A program made the translations under genes and the position numbers. Positions 1 through 5,680 of a stretch of DNA of 6,592 bases are shown piece after piece. Source of the DNA: Gammaproteobacteria bacterium. GTDB lineage: Bacteria; Pseudomonadota; Gammaproteobacteria; SZUA-229. Position 1 is the stretch's first letter; each line of letters opens with the position of its first letter. The notes below the pieces were generated by a model. That model saw nothing but the letters and a program-made list of their open reading frames with translations, had not been told where the DNA came from and ran no database searches. Where the stretch lies: NCBI GenBank assembly GCA_030637945.1, contig DAOWFN010000153.1, positions 1 through 6,592 of the forward strand, written 5' to 3'.

Positions 1-89
1 GTTAAACCCCATTCATCCAGTGCATCCATCACTTTTTTAGTGCGTAATAGTTGTTGCTCGGCGCTTATAGTTGGAGTCACGGCAGTCAT
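1..89 (-). CDS. N-terminal fragment of a possible MbcA/ParS/Xre (DUF2384) antitoxin-like protein, cut by window edge
   Basis: An open frame starts with ATG at 89 and runs leftward off the window, giving 29 complete codons (MTAVTPTISAEQQ at the start, then LLRTKKVMDALDEWGL). The stretch K-V-M-D-A-L-D-E-W-G-L resembles the early helix of the MbcA/ParS/Xre group (DUF2384 region), where an 'ALxxWGL' segment is common. In that family, small proteins often pair with a RES-domain toxin. This is recognition from a very short piece, and the diagnostic C-terminal toxin-binding region is outside the window, so the family call is tentative. That it is a real gene is more likely: it starts cleanly, is divergent from the deformylase gene and leaves a sensible 96 bp promoter-sized gap. 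No strong ribosome binding site precedes the ATG; only a GTGGA stretch lies close to it. Confidence 0.4.
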   Translation of the reverse strand, partial: MTAVTPTISAEQQLLRTKKVMDALDEWGL

Positions 90-185
90 AATCCACAATC
101 TATGAAGATTTAACTTCATCTAAACAGTTAAAATAATGCATAATTTTATCATGTTTACACTTTTTCAATAACCACAAGAACTATC
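90..185. promoter_or_regulatory. Divergent intergenic region with candidate promoters
   Basis: This AT-rich 96 bp gap separates two divergent starts and must hold promoters for both unless they are leaderless. For the deformylase, a weak sigma70-like pair is visible: TTAACT at 110-115, a 16 bp spacer and AATAAT at 132-137. This would start transcription near 144 and leave a leader of about 40 bases. For the minus-strand gene, TTGAAA (reverse complement of 163-168) is a good -35 match and is followed 17 bp later by a poorer AATTAT (140-145). These are matches by eye only. No terminator or riboswitch-like structure was seen. Confidence 0.35.
102..119. repeat. Short inverted repeat, possible operator
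   Basis: ATGAAG (102-107) and CTTCAT (114-119) form a perfect 6 bp inverted repeat around the spacer ATTTAA. It lies 13 bp upstream of the minus-strand ATG and overlaps the candidate -35 of the deformylase promoter. A dyad in this position could be an operator, for example for autoregulation by the antitoxin-like product of the minus-strand gene. A 6+6 dyad in AT-rich DNA can easily occur by chance. Confidence 0.25.
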
Positions 186-731
186 ATGGCTATACGACCT
201 GTATTACGGCTTGGCGACCAACGCCTGTTTGAGCTTGCTATTGAAGTTGAAAACTTTAATACGCCAGAGCTGGACTCTCTTATAGAGGACATGTTTGATA
301 CCATGGAAGCAGAAGATGGCGCAGGATTAGCCGCCCCACAGATAGGCGTAGGCCTGCGTGTGGCTATTTTTGGTTTCGATACAAATCCACGCTATCCTGA
401 AAGCAATCCGATACCAAAAACCGTTTTGATCAACCCTGAAATCAAACCTCTGGGTGACGATAAAGAAGAGGACTGGGAAGGTTGCTTAAGCGTGCCCGGC
501 ATGCGCGGGGTGGTTTCTCGCTTCACCCATATTCACTACACAGGTTTTGACGCTTCTGGCAATCCTGTCGATGTAAATGCTGAAGGCTTCCACGCCCGAG
601 TCGTACAACATGAGTGCGACCATCTCGATGGCATTATTTATACACAACGATTAAGCAATCCACTAAAATTTGGATTTACTGAGGAACTACTGAGTGCCGG
701 TCAACTCAATACTACTGAATGTCCTGAGTGA
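186..731 (+). CDS. def: Peptide deformylase
   Basis: This 181-residue cytoplasmic metalloenzyme removes the N-formyl group from nascent proteins, the first step of N-terminal maturation before methionine aminopeptidase. All three family motifs are intact: motif 1 G-A-G-L-A-A-P-Q-I-G at residues 45-54, motif 2 E-G-C-L-S-V-P at 98-104 and motif 3 Q-H-E-C-D-H at 141-146. Metal ligands would be Cys100, His142 and His146, with Glu143 as the catalytic base. Length is close to the usual 165-185 residues. There is a loop rich in Pro and Asn (residues 66-78) before the conserved VLINPE strand, and a C-terminal FGFTEEL segment. The ATG has no clear Shine-Dalgarno; the MAIRPVLRLGD start fits the family. 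The gene stands alone: the methionyl-tRNA formyltransferase gene (fmt), the usual partner of def, is absent here, so this may be a second copy. It ends with TGA. Confidence 0.97.
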   Translation: MAIRPVLRLGDQRLFELAIEVENFNTPELDSLIEDMFDTMEAEDGAGLAAPQIGVGLRVAIFGFDTNPRYPESNPIPKTVLINPEIKPLGDDKEEDWEGCLSVPGMRGVVSRFTHIHYTGFDASGNPVDVNAEGFHARVVQHECDHLDGIIYTQRLSNPLKFGFTEELLSAGQLNTTECPE

Positions 732-853
732 TCAAGCTTCATTACTGATACGAGCCGTTATAAGGCACCACCATCCAAGTAGTCATGCGCAGGAAAAATC
801 ATCAACAGTCACACATCACCACTTTGTTTTATTTAAAGCAACACGTATAAATT
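732..853. other. Intergenic region with no confident element
   Basis: This 122 bp gap lies between the deformylase stop and the next start on the same strand. I see no convincing stem-loop followed by T residues that would end the deformylase transcript, and no good sigma70 pair for the downstream genes. A TATAAA at 846-851 is too close to the ATG at 854 to serve as a normal -10 element. A 21-codon open frame (785-850) ends in TAA three bases before the start; it has no recognised features and is not called as a gene. Confidence 0.5.
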
Positions 854-1426
854 ATGAAAAACTATTTCATTGCAGGCTGTTTAATATTAAATCTATCATG
901 GCTACCATCGGCAACAGCTACCAGTGTACTACCGCTCAATCTAGAGCAACTCTCAACCCGCGCCTCACATATTTTCTTCGCAGAGGTCGTTAGCAACCAA
1001 ACCAAAAAGGACGAGCAAAGCGGGTACATTGCCACTTTTACTGAATTTAAAATAATAGATTCAATAAAAGGGTTTACAGAGCGCACACTCACAATTAAGC
1101 AAATTGGTGGTTATGATCCCGCGTCCAAAATCAGACTATATATTCACGGGATACCCACATTCCAAACCGGCAATAATTATGTTGTATTTTTACCGAAAGC
1201 ATCAAAACTCGGCTTCAGCAGTCCTTTGGGTTTGTATCAAGGCAGTTATACAGTAACGACCATCAATGGTGAACAAATTGTCAGCAATGGCAAAAATTTA
1301 ACCGAGTCACCCTCTACTATTGATAATAATATTGTACAAGTCCCACTAGCAATTAGTGCCGACAAGCCTTCACAATCACGGCTAGTTGATTTCATCAATA
1401 CTATACGTGCGTATAACACACATTAA
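854..1426 (+). CDS. Exported protein of unknown function, partner of the downstream matrixin protease
   Basis: This 190-residue protein has a probable Sec signal peptide (residues 1-23), with a hydrophobic stretch F-I-A-G-C-L-I-L-N-L and likely cleavage near A-T-A. The mature part is predominantly beta by eye. It has a segment S-H-I-F-F-A-E-V (38-45), a T-F-T-E-F-K-I-I-D-S-I-K-G strand and turn (61-73), L-T-I-K-Q-I-G-G (79-86), and a later N-Y-V-V-F-L (108-113) followed by G-L-Y-Q-G-S-Y-T-V (126-134). The pattern 'exported protein that carries F/V-x-V-x-x-x-x-K-G, then a Q-x-G-G strand, then Y-V-V-F-L' is one I associate with uncharacterised proteins encoded directly upstream of bacterial matrixins; that is recall, not a search. 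No catalytic motif is visible. The gene lies 6 bp before the metalloprotease, so co-transcription is likely. A role as inhibitor, chaperone or substrate-binding partner of the protease is only a guess. No clear Shine-Dalgarno precedes the ATG. Confidence 0.85.
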   Translation: MKNYFIAGCLILNLSWLPSATATSVLPLNLEQLSTRASHIFFAEVVSNQTKKDEQSGYIATFTEFKIIDSIKGFTERTLTIKQIGGYDPASKIRLYIHGIPTFQTGNNYVVFLPKASKLGFSSPLGLYQGSYTVTTINGEQIVSNGKNLTESPSTIDNNIVQVPLAISADKPSQSRLVDFINTIRAYNTH

Positions 1427-1432
1427 TTCGAT

Positions 1433-2668
1433 ATGCGCAAACCATTCAACTCTACCATTGTTCATTTAGTAATGCTTTACAGCGGCTCATCTATCGCGGG
1501 TGGCCCCTTAGTCCTTGAAGGACCTAACGGCAACACCCCTGTTAACTACCAAAATTCAAACATTTCTCTCGATGTTGAAAATGGTGACTTAGGCGCGCTA
1601 TCTAACACAAAGGCAAATGCCCTGGTGCAACAGTCGCTCAATCTATGGAACAACATCAATACATCAACAGTAAACCTGACTCTGAATAAAGCATCGATCA
1701 ATCTTGATGTTAATCAGGGCAACTACACTACCTATATAGCTGTTGATGCTGGCTCGGCACCGAACCCGAATGACATGCTAAACCCGCTGATTTACGATAA
1801 TGACGGCACCATTACTAGTGCTTTTTTTGGTCAACAAAGTGACAACATACTAGGGTTTGCCGCATCATCAATTGCATTTGGATCCAGTCATTTTGAAGAA
1901 GGTTTCATCGTAATTAATGGTGCAGATTTTGGTTACACAGATGCTGACTATGTATTACTGTTCGCGCATGAAATAGCGCATTTTTTTGGACTCGACCACA
2001 GTCAGGCCAACATTAATAATCAGGAATCTAGTTCTGGCTTTCCGGCTTTTTGCAGCGCTAGTTCTAGCAGTTACCCGGTGATGTATCCAATCGCCTGTAG
2101 AAATTCAGATAGCCTGCATTCAGATGACATCAGTGCTGCATCAGCACTTTATCCTGAGACAAACATAAATGATACCTTGGGTGTACTCGAAGGCCTACTT
2201 ACAACCGACACAGGTAACATACTGCCAGGCGCTAATATCTGGGTAGAGAATATAGTAACTGGTGAGATTTTTAGCATCGTTTCTGACTACTTACGAGAAG
2301 GCACTGGTTTTTACAGATTATATTTACCTGCCGGTAACTACACATTACATGCTAACTCGATCAACCCCGAGTTTAGCCGTGGCTCTGGCGTCGGCCCATA
2401 CTCAAGGACTGAAACTGACGTATCATTTATTGCCCCACTCCCGATTACATCATTTACCTATCAAGAAACTGCAGGCAGCGACACCATAATCACGATCAAC
2501 GTTAATCAAACCTTAGTAGTCAACTTCAGCAGCATCGATAGCACACTAGCTGCACCACCAAAACAAGCCATAACCCCAACCAGTAAAGGTGGTGGCACAG
2601 TGTCACTCTTATCTCTGTTACTGGTAGCAGTTTTACTATGGATTCGTCGTATAGGATACAAACATTAG
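1433..2668 (+). CDS. Matrixin-family zinc metalloprotease with regulatory-like domain and GlyGly-CTERM-like tail
   Basis: This is a 411-residue exported protease. Residues 1-22 look like a signal peptide with a short, weak hydrophobic core and cleavage before G-G-P-L-V-L. The metzincin zinc motif H-E-x-x-H-x-x-G-x-x-H is complete at 179-189 (His179, His183 and His189 as ligands, Glu180 catalytic). A Met-turn follows in Y-P-V-M-Y-P (Met217), then D-D-I-S-A-A-S-A-L-Y-P (231-241), typical of the matrixin domain end. Cys207 and Cys222 flank the Met-turn and could form a disulfide. Residues 249-308 resemble a carboxypeptidase regulatory-like beta-sandwich (G-V-L-E-G-L, L-P-G-A-N-I-W-V, Y-L-P-A-G-N-Y-T-L). 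The C-terminus has G-G-G (386-388), about 16 hydrophobic residues and R-R at 405-406, matching the layout of a GlyGly-CTERM sorting signal. The product is probably secreted or surface-attached. The start follows the upstream stop by 6 bp with no evident Shine-Dalgarno, suggesting translational coupling. It ends with TAG. Confidence 0.92.
   Translation: MRKPFNSTIVHLVMLYSGSSIAGGPLVLEGPNGNTPVNYQNSNISLDVENGDLGALSNTKANALVQQSLNLWNNINTSTVNLTLNKASINLDVNQGNYTTYIAVDAGSAPNPNDMLNPLIYDNDGTITSAFFGQQSDNILGFAASSIAFGSSHFEEGFIVINGADFGYTDADYVLLFAHEIAHFFGLDHSQANINNQESSSGFPAFCSASSSSYPVMYPIACRNSDSLHSDDISAASALYPETNINDTLGVLEGLLTTDTGNILPGANIWVENIVTGEIFSIVSDYLREGTGFYRLYLPAGNYTLHANSINPEFSRGSGVGPYSRTETDVSFIAPLPITSFTYQETAGSDTIITINVNQTLVVNFSSIDSTLAAPPKQAITPTSKGGGTVSLLSLLLVAVLLWIRRIGYKH
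2594..2665 (+). other. GlyGly-CTERM-like C-terminal sorting segment (codons 388-411 of the matrixin)
   Basis: The last codons encode the end of a Gly-Gly-Gly run (Gly386 to Gly388), a hydrophobic helix T-V-S-L-L-S-L-L-L-V-A-V-L-L-W-I (389-404) and a basic end R-R-I-G-Y-K-H. In known GlyGly-CTERM proteins this tripartite tail is recognised by rhombosortase, a rhomboid-family intramembrane protease, during type II secretion and surface attachment. The tail follows a Pro/Thr-rich linker (A-P-P-K-Q-A-I-T-P-T-S-K), also usual before such signals. It could instead be a plain C-terminal membrane anchor. No rhombosortase gene is in the window. Confidence 0.65.
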
Positions 2669-2677
2669 TAGAATTTC

Positions 2678-3568
2678 TTAAACAGTCGTTTCAATCCATT
2701 CTGAAATAGCGATAAATTTCATAAACTCTTCATCGACCATTGGCTCACTAATATAATAACCTTGAATAGTTTCAACACCACGCTGATCTAAAAACTCAAA
2801 CTGTTCTTTATTTTCGACACCTTCACCAATAATGCTTAAACCCAGGCTATGAGCCATAGCAATGATCGCTTCACACAGTGCGGAATCATCAAGGTCTTCA
2901 CCGATGCCAGAGATAAATGACTTATCAATTTTTAACACGTCAAAGGGGAAACGTTTCAGGTAGCTTAACGACGAGTAACCCGTACCAAAATCATCGATCG
3001 ATAAGCGGATACCCATATCTTTAAATTGTTCCAGCAGATAGACGACATGCGGCACGTCTTTCATCAATAGTCGTTCGGTTATCTCAAGCTCGAGGCATGA
3101 ACCGGGCAGTTCATGTTTCTTCAAGACATCTGATATATTTTTAATAATATCTTTGCCTCTAAACTGACGACTGGACAGGTTGATAGCAATGTAAAAATCT
3201 TTATGCTCAGTTTGCTCACGCCATTTTTTAACGTTGGCAAGTGCTGTATCCAGCACCCAGTCACCGATCTCCACGATCAAACCACTCTCTTCTGCAAGTG
3301 GCACAAATTCTTCCGGCGAAACCTCACCTAATTCTTCATCATCCCAGCGTATCAGTGCCTCTGCACCGATAATAGATTGCGTCTGCGAGTCCATCAAAGC
3401 CTGGTATTTCAGATAAAAATCACCATCTTCTAATGCGTGTCGTAACTTATTATCGATCTCCACGCGTTTCATTACCACGTCACCCATCTCTGGTGTGAAA
3501 ATCTCATAAGTGTTGCGGCCTTTGCGTTTACTCCTGTACATCGCTGTATCCGCATTTCTCAATAACAC
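2678..3568 (-). CDS. EAL-domain cyclic-di-GMP phosphodiesterase part (C-terminal part of the split gene)
   Basis: This open frame of 296 codons, counted from a GTG at 3568, begins in the last part of GGDEF (N-A-D-T-A-M-Y-R-S-K-R-K-G-R-N, about 5-19). It continues through a complete EAL domain from about residue 36 to 288. The signature residues for hydrolysis of cyclic-di-GMP to pGpG are all present: E-A-L at 70-72, Asn130 in I-N-L-S-S-R-Q-F, Glu165 in L-E-I-T-E, Asp192-Asp193 in I-D-D-F-G-T-G-Y-S-S, Lys213 in L-K-I-D-K-S-F, Glu249 and Glu252 in E-G-V-E, and Gln269 in Q-G-Y-Y. The domain therefore looks active if made. It is in the same frame as the upstream part and separated by a single TAA, so the natural product was a GGDEF-EAL fusion. 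GTG 3568 has no good Shine-Dalgarno; ATG codons at 3539-3541 and 3470-3472 are other possible restarts. It ends with TAA, 9 bp from the convergent matrixin gene. Confidence 0.85.
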   Translation of the reverse strand: MLLRNADTAMYRSKRKGRNTYEIFTPEMGDVVMKRVEIDNKLRHALEDGDFYLKYQALMDSQTQSIIGAEALIRWDDEELGEVSPEEFVPLAEESGLIVEIGDWVLDTALANVKKWREQTEHKDFYIAINLSSRQFRGKDIIKNISDVLKKHELPGSCLELEITERLLMKDVPHVVYLLEQFKDMGIRLSIDDFGTGYSSLSYLKRFPFDVLKIDKSFISGIGEDLDDSALCEAIIAMAHSLGLSIIGEGVENKEQFEFLDQRGVETIQGYYISEPMVDEEFMKFIAISEWIETTV

Positions 3569-3592
3569 ATGAGGATCATCGCCATCCTGTGG

Positions 3593-3595
3593 TTA
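3593..3595 (-). other. Premature in-frame TAA stop inside the GGDEF domain
   Basis: The codon on the minus strand is TAA, preceded by G-I-A-I and followed by P-Q-D-G. The upstream and downstream open frames are in the same phase (5680 and 3568 differ by a multiple of three), so this is a substitution-type nonsense change and not an indel. The base following the stop is C. Confidence 0.9.
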
Positions 3596-5680
3596 GATAG
3601 CGATGCCCACGCTTGCGGTCACAGAAAACTCCATCTCCTGTATCACACAGGGTTTTGCAACACGTTCTAATATCTCTTCTGTTTTATGTCTGACGATATC
3701 TTCGAAGGAAACCGTATGGCCCTCATGGCCTTCATCGATCTCGACAAACATGATTAGAAACTCGTCACCGCCTAAGCGTGCCACCGTATCAAAATCACGG
3801 ACACAGGACCTTAGTCTGCCAGCCATATACTTCAGGAACTCATCGCCTGCACTATGACCAAGGGTGTCATTAATATTTTTAAAATGATCGAAGTCCATAT
3901 ACAACATCGCGATTTGTTTGTTTTCTCTTATCGCGTTAACGATCGCCTGCTGAATACGATCATAAGCCAATGTGCGATTCGGCAGATCGGTCAACTTGTC
4001 GTAGCTGGCCTGGTACAATAATCGCTCTTCATAATCTTTGCGCAAAGAGATATCTTCCTTGATGGCAAGATAATGTGTGCTCTGGTTTTCTTTATTCTTA
4101 ATCGGAGAGATAGTGACGTTCTCCCAGAACAGGTCACCATTTTTCTTTTTATTGTATAACTCACCACTCCATGAATGACCTGAAATAATAGTATTCCACA
4201 TGTTTTTAATCTGTATTTCAGTGGTATGTTCAGACTTCAGAATGCGGGGATTCTGCCCTAACAGATCTTCCTCTGTATAACCCGTAATCTTGCAAAGTTG
4301 CGGGTTAACATATTCTATGACCCCATCAAGGTCTGTAATCATCACAGAGACCGGGCTCTGCTCGATCGCCTGTGATAACTTATTTAAATTTTCTGCCGTA
4401 AGTTTATGGTTACCGACCTCATCTTCCAGGTCTACGATCAGGTTACTGATATTTTCGGTCATCTCATTAAAAGCATTTGCCAGACTTCCTATCTCATCAT
4501 TTGCCTCAATATTTGCTTTCGCCTTAAAATCACCCTCTGCAATTTTTTTGACTACCGTAGTCAAACGTTTAATAGGGCCTAATAATAATTGCGTGGCTGC
4601 CATTACTATCAATACGACCAAAATTACGATGACGACAACTAAAATTAATGCATTCTGCGATTGCTCTACTACAGGTTCTAAAAACACACTCTGTGGCAAG
4701 GAGACAATAATTGTCCACGGGGCAGTATCCAGCTTGACCACAGCCGAAGAAAATACCGCGACACCCAGGCCATAAAACTGGGTCTCTATGATAGGTGAAC
4801 TGACACTGGCAGATTGAATTTTCTCATTCCACTCAGGTCGCTCGACATATGCCATCGATGCGTTTTTAGGTACACGTTTATTCCCCAGTAATCTCCACAA
4901 CGCTTTTTTACTTTCTACTGTGGCAAGGGTGTATTTAAGATCATTTCGTCTACCGTGCACCAGGCGAAGGTTGTTTTCATCCAGTAAAACGGCAAACGAA
5001 CCCTGACCGACCATACCTTTAGTACGATCAAACAGGGAGGTAAGAATCGAAGCGTCATACTTCGCCCTTAAAACACCGATCAACTTTCCAGACAGATCAT
5101 TGATCGCACTACTGAATACGATGACAGGTTGTTGCTCATCAAAGGTGATCGGTGACCGGTAAGTCTCTAACCGGCTGTTAGCACTTAATTTACTAAAATA
5201 TCTCTGCTTACTTTCATCGATCCCTATATTTTCCGAAACCGTATCGAGTATGTTGATTCCCTCGGTGTTTAATATCGCATATGAAGTAATGATCTCATTT
5301 TGCCTGGACTTGAGCGCACGTAAGATCTCTAATAACGCCTGTCGATTAAATGGTGGCGCTGCTTTTCGAGTAATAAATAGATTGATCGCCTGTAGATTAG
5401 CCTCGGTTTTTAAAAACAATGAGTTCTGACGATTAAATTGATCAATTCTAGTCGCGTAATTTCTGGCTGCTGAACTCAAGGCTTTATTCGCACCTTCTGA
5501 CAGGCTCTCACTCATCATGTAACCATCAAGCACAGCTAAAACCGTTAATGATGCCAGTACGATAAGAAGAAATGCAGTAACAAGCTTGGCACGCAAGGTG
5601 TATTGTCGCGCGATAAAAATGCCGACAATCAGCAACAAAATACCGCTGATTACCAGTCCGCCAGCAATCTCTAATAACAC
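3593..5680 (-). CDS. Membrane Cache-HAMP-PAS-GGDEF protein, truncated within GGDEF (N-terminal part of the split gene)
   Basis: This 695-residue part would sense a periplasmic signal and, if whole, make cyclic-di-GMP from GTP. Membrane helices lie at about 4-24, 31-53 and 343-366. Residues 55-340 fit a periplasmic dCache-type sensor, with a segment I-L-N-T-E-G-I-N-I-L-D (136-146) and later Q-P-V-I-V-F-S-S-A-I (184-193) typical of the membrane-distal lobe. HAMP is at about 366-418 (L-G-P-I-K-R-L ... D-E-I-G-S-L-A-N-A-F-N-E-M). PAS with its C-terminal motif is at about 434-545 (Q-S-P-V-S-V-M-I-T-D; H-Y-L-A-I-K-E-D-I-S). GGDEF starts near 558 (Y-D-K-L-T-D-L-P-N-R), with the active-site G-G-D-E-F at 637-641 and an inhibitory-site R-D-F-D at 628-631. 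The in-frame TAA removes roughly the last 30 GGDEF residues, so cyclase activity is doubtful. The GTG start is supported by a good Shine-Dalgarno GGAG nine bases upstream. Confidence 0.9.
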   Translation of the reverse strand: MLLEIAGGLVISGILLLIVGIFIARQYTLRAKLVTAFLLIVLASLTVLAVLDGYMMSESLSEGANKALSSAARNYATRIDQFNRQNSLFLKTEANLQAINLFITRKAAPPFNRQALLEILRALKSRQNEIITSYAILNTEGINILDTVSENIGIDESKQRYFSKLSANSRLETYRSPITFDEQQPVIVFSSAINDLSGKLIGVLRAKYDASILTSLFDRTKGMVGQGSFAVLLDENNLRLVHGRRNDLKYTLATVESKKALWRLLGNKRVPKNASMAYVERPEWNEKIQSASVSSPIIETQFYGLGVAVFSSAVVKLDTAPWTIIVSLPQSVFLEPVVEQSQNALILVVVIVILVVLIVMAATQLLLGPIKRLTTVVKKIAEGDFKAKANIEANDEIGSLANAFNEMTENISNLIVDLEDEVGNHKLTAENLNKLSQAIEQSPVSVMITDLDGVIEYVNPQLCKITGYTEEDLLGQNPRILKSEHTTEIQIKNMWNTIISGHSWSGELYNKKKNGDLFWENVTISPIKNKENQSTHYLAIKEDISLRKDYEERLLYQASYDKLTDLPNRTLAYDRIQQAIVNAIRENKQIAMLYMDFDHFKNINDTLGHSAGDEFLKYMAGRLRSCVRDFDTVARLGGDEFLIMFVEIDEGHEGHTVSFEDIVRHKTEEILERVAKPCVIQEMEFSVTASVGIAI

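Larger units (their letters stand above)
2678..5680 (-). pseudogene. GGDEF-EAL cyclic-di-GMP sensor gene interrupted by one in-frame TAA
   Basis: Read in a single frame from GTG at 5680 to TAA at 2678, the locus is 1000 codons with one internal stop, codon 696 (TAA, complement of 3593-3595). Domain order is three membrane segments, periplasmic double Cache, HAMP, PAS, GGDEF, EAL. The stop falls where the sequence reads G-I-A-I-stop-P-Q-D-G-D-D; relatives normally have Tyr there, so one base change (TAT or TAC to TAA) explains it. Codons just after the stop still read as good GGDEF sequence (P-Q-D-G-D-D-P-H-V-L-L-R-N-A-D-T-A-M-Y). Catalytic motifs on both sides are intact and no other lesion is visible, so the change is recent, a sequencing error, or tolerated. 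The two open halves are described separately. Confidence 0.8.

Noticed and set aside
785..850. Small 21-codon open frame just upstream of the secreted-protein gene
   Set aside because: No ribosome binding site and no recognisable or attenuator-like composition; its length is expected by chance.
846..851. TATAAA as a -10 element for the secreted-protein gene
   Set aside because: It ends two bases before the ATG, so transcription would begin inside the coding region.
863..880. Lipoprotein lipobox (I-A-G-C, Cys9) in the secreted protein
   Set aside because: Cys9 lies before most of the hydrophobic core, too early for a lipoprotein signal; a Sec cleavage near residues 21-23 fits better.
694..993. 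99-codon open frame bridging the end of the deformylase and the start of the secreted protein
   Set aside because: It overlaps two better supported genes in another frame, lacks a ribosome binding site and has no domain signal.
3568..3595. Frameshift or programmed frameshifting as the cause of the split GGDEF-EAL gene
   Set aside because: Upstream and downstream parts are in the same phase and the residues between them are family-like in that phase, so the lesion is a single stop codon.
3593..3595. Alternative genetic code in which TAA is read as an amino acid
   Set aside because: TAA ends the EAL frame at 2678 and the secreted-protein gene at 1424-1426, and TGA and TAG also act as normal stops in the window.
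4290..4775. 161-codon open frame on the plus strand opposite the sensor gene
   Set aside because: It lies wholly antisense to the well-supported HAMP/PAS coding region, has no recognisable domain, and reflects the complementary codon pattern.
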